Assembly: GCA_011037195.1 (NCBI GenBank)
Contig: JAAEAF010002366.1
Span: forward strand, 80,249-144,248
Origin: Triatoma infestans
Taxonomy: Eukaryota; Arthropoda; Insecta; Hemiptera; Reduviidae
Length of the DNA: 64,000 nt
Direction of reading: 5' to 3'
In this document: positions 63,601 through 64,000 of the stretch, piece by piece
How positions within the stretch are numbered: position 1 is the stretch's first letter
How the letters are laid out: every line of letters starts with the position of its first letter
Notes under the pieces: generated by a model
What the model was told of the DNA's origin: nothing
The model's database searches: none
The model's input: only the letters and a program-made list of their open reading frames with translations
Translations under genes and position numbers: made by a program

Positions 63601-64000
63601 TATATTGTATTTGCTATTGAATAATCGATAATAAAGTTAACAGTTAATGCACATAGTTGGAGAGAATGAAAATGGAATTAGCCACTATTTGCCGCCCACT
63701 GGTGCTAGGGGTGGGGGAAATAAAGCTAGTACTTTGCTCTGTTAAATTATCAAACATATTAAATTTGTCACAAGCAGTAAAGGAAGTAATAAGAGGTATG
63801 GTCTCCGGGGGCGGGCGACGAAATGGTTTTTTACTTTTTTTTGCCATTCACCGTCTCCATAGTACGGTGAAGCGGAGAATTTTCTTTACATTATAGAACA
63901 TAAAGTCTGCCAACAAGATCTAGTTATATAATGATTTCTTTTCTTCAACTTTTCTTAGCTTTTCTTATTTTTTCCCTCTCCTTGTATATAAAAGAAAAAA
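63601..64000. other. AT-rich DNA at the window end, nothing recognised
   Basis: Open frames of 67-79 residues exist on both strands but resemble no family. Confidence 0.4.

Noticed and set aside
1..64000. CRISPR arrays, bacterial operons, LTR retrotransposons or viral genomes
   Set aside because: No regularly spaced repeats, no polycistronic gene clusters, and no protease-integrase or long terminal repeat pairs were seen.

Overview
The window looks like a piece of an arthropod, probably insect, nuclear genome. It is AT-rich, dense in transposable elements and microsatellites, and holds one clear host gene. No rRNA, genuine tRNA gene, CRISPR array or bacterial operon is visible. The insect reading rests on the mix of Jockey/I-like, CR1-like and RTE-like LINEs, an insect-type piggyBac, a mariner relic and tRNA-derived SINEs; the species cannot be named from sequence alone.

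Host gene: 1835-2263 (+) is an intact, single-exon DIM1/TXNL4A gene, the U5 snRNP thioredoxin-fold splicing factor. Its likely 5' UTR begins near 1680 and an AATAAA signal lies at 2636-2641. Nothing else in the window is a convincing cellular gene.

Region by region. 3.2-5.9 kb is a nested stack: an internally deleted Jockey element inside a long-TIR element inside a non-coding dispersed repeat, here called the HP repeat. 6.1-7.7 kb is another HP repeat broken by an RTE-like LINE fragment. 8.85-11.6 kb holds a GC-richer LINE/SINE tail block and a LINE deletion derivative (ORF1 fused to the end of ORF2). 11.9-14.3 kb is a decayed LINE of family A. 14.3-20.9 kb mixes RTE fragments, HP repeats and a 0.72-kb foldback. 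21-25.3 kb has foldbacks with hammerhead-ribozyme-like cores, a long SINE, and RNase H and RTE fragments. 27.6-36.2 kb carries two more family A LINEs. 36.2-38.8 kb is a LINE (family B) with an uninterrupted RT plus RNase H ORF, flanked on both sides by the same 1.77-kb sequence. 41-55 kb contains SINEs, HP repeats, a B2 LINE fragment, a mariner relic and a 0.92-kb TIR element. 55.9-57.9 kb has R2-like C-terminal fragments. 60.4-62.0 kb is an internally deleted piggyBac with a spliced first exon.

Most interesting points: (1) family B sits between two direct 1.77-kb copies of the 5' third of a dead family A LINE, differing at only two sites I could find, which looks like a giant target-site duplication; (2) several foldback elements carry a motif matching a hammerhead core (CTGANGA, short stem, GAAA, palindromic CCGG or CG, then UH) with the same one-base insertion in each; (3) the HP repeat, present in about twenty copies, has a perfect hairpin at one end, a second palindrome at the other, and a GT/CA microsatellite at the same internal position in most copies that reach that point.
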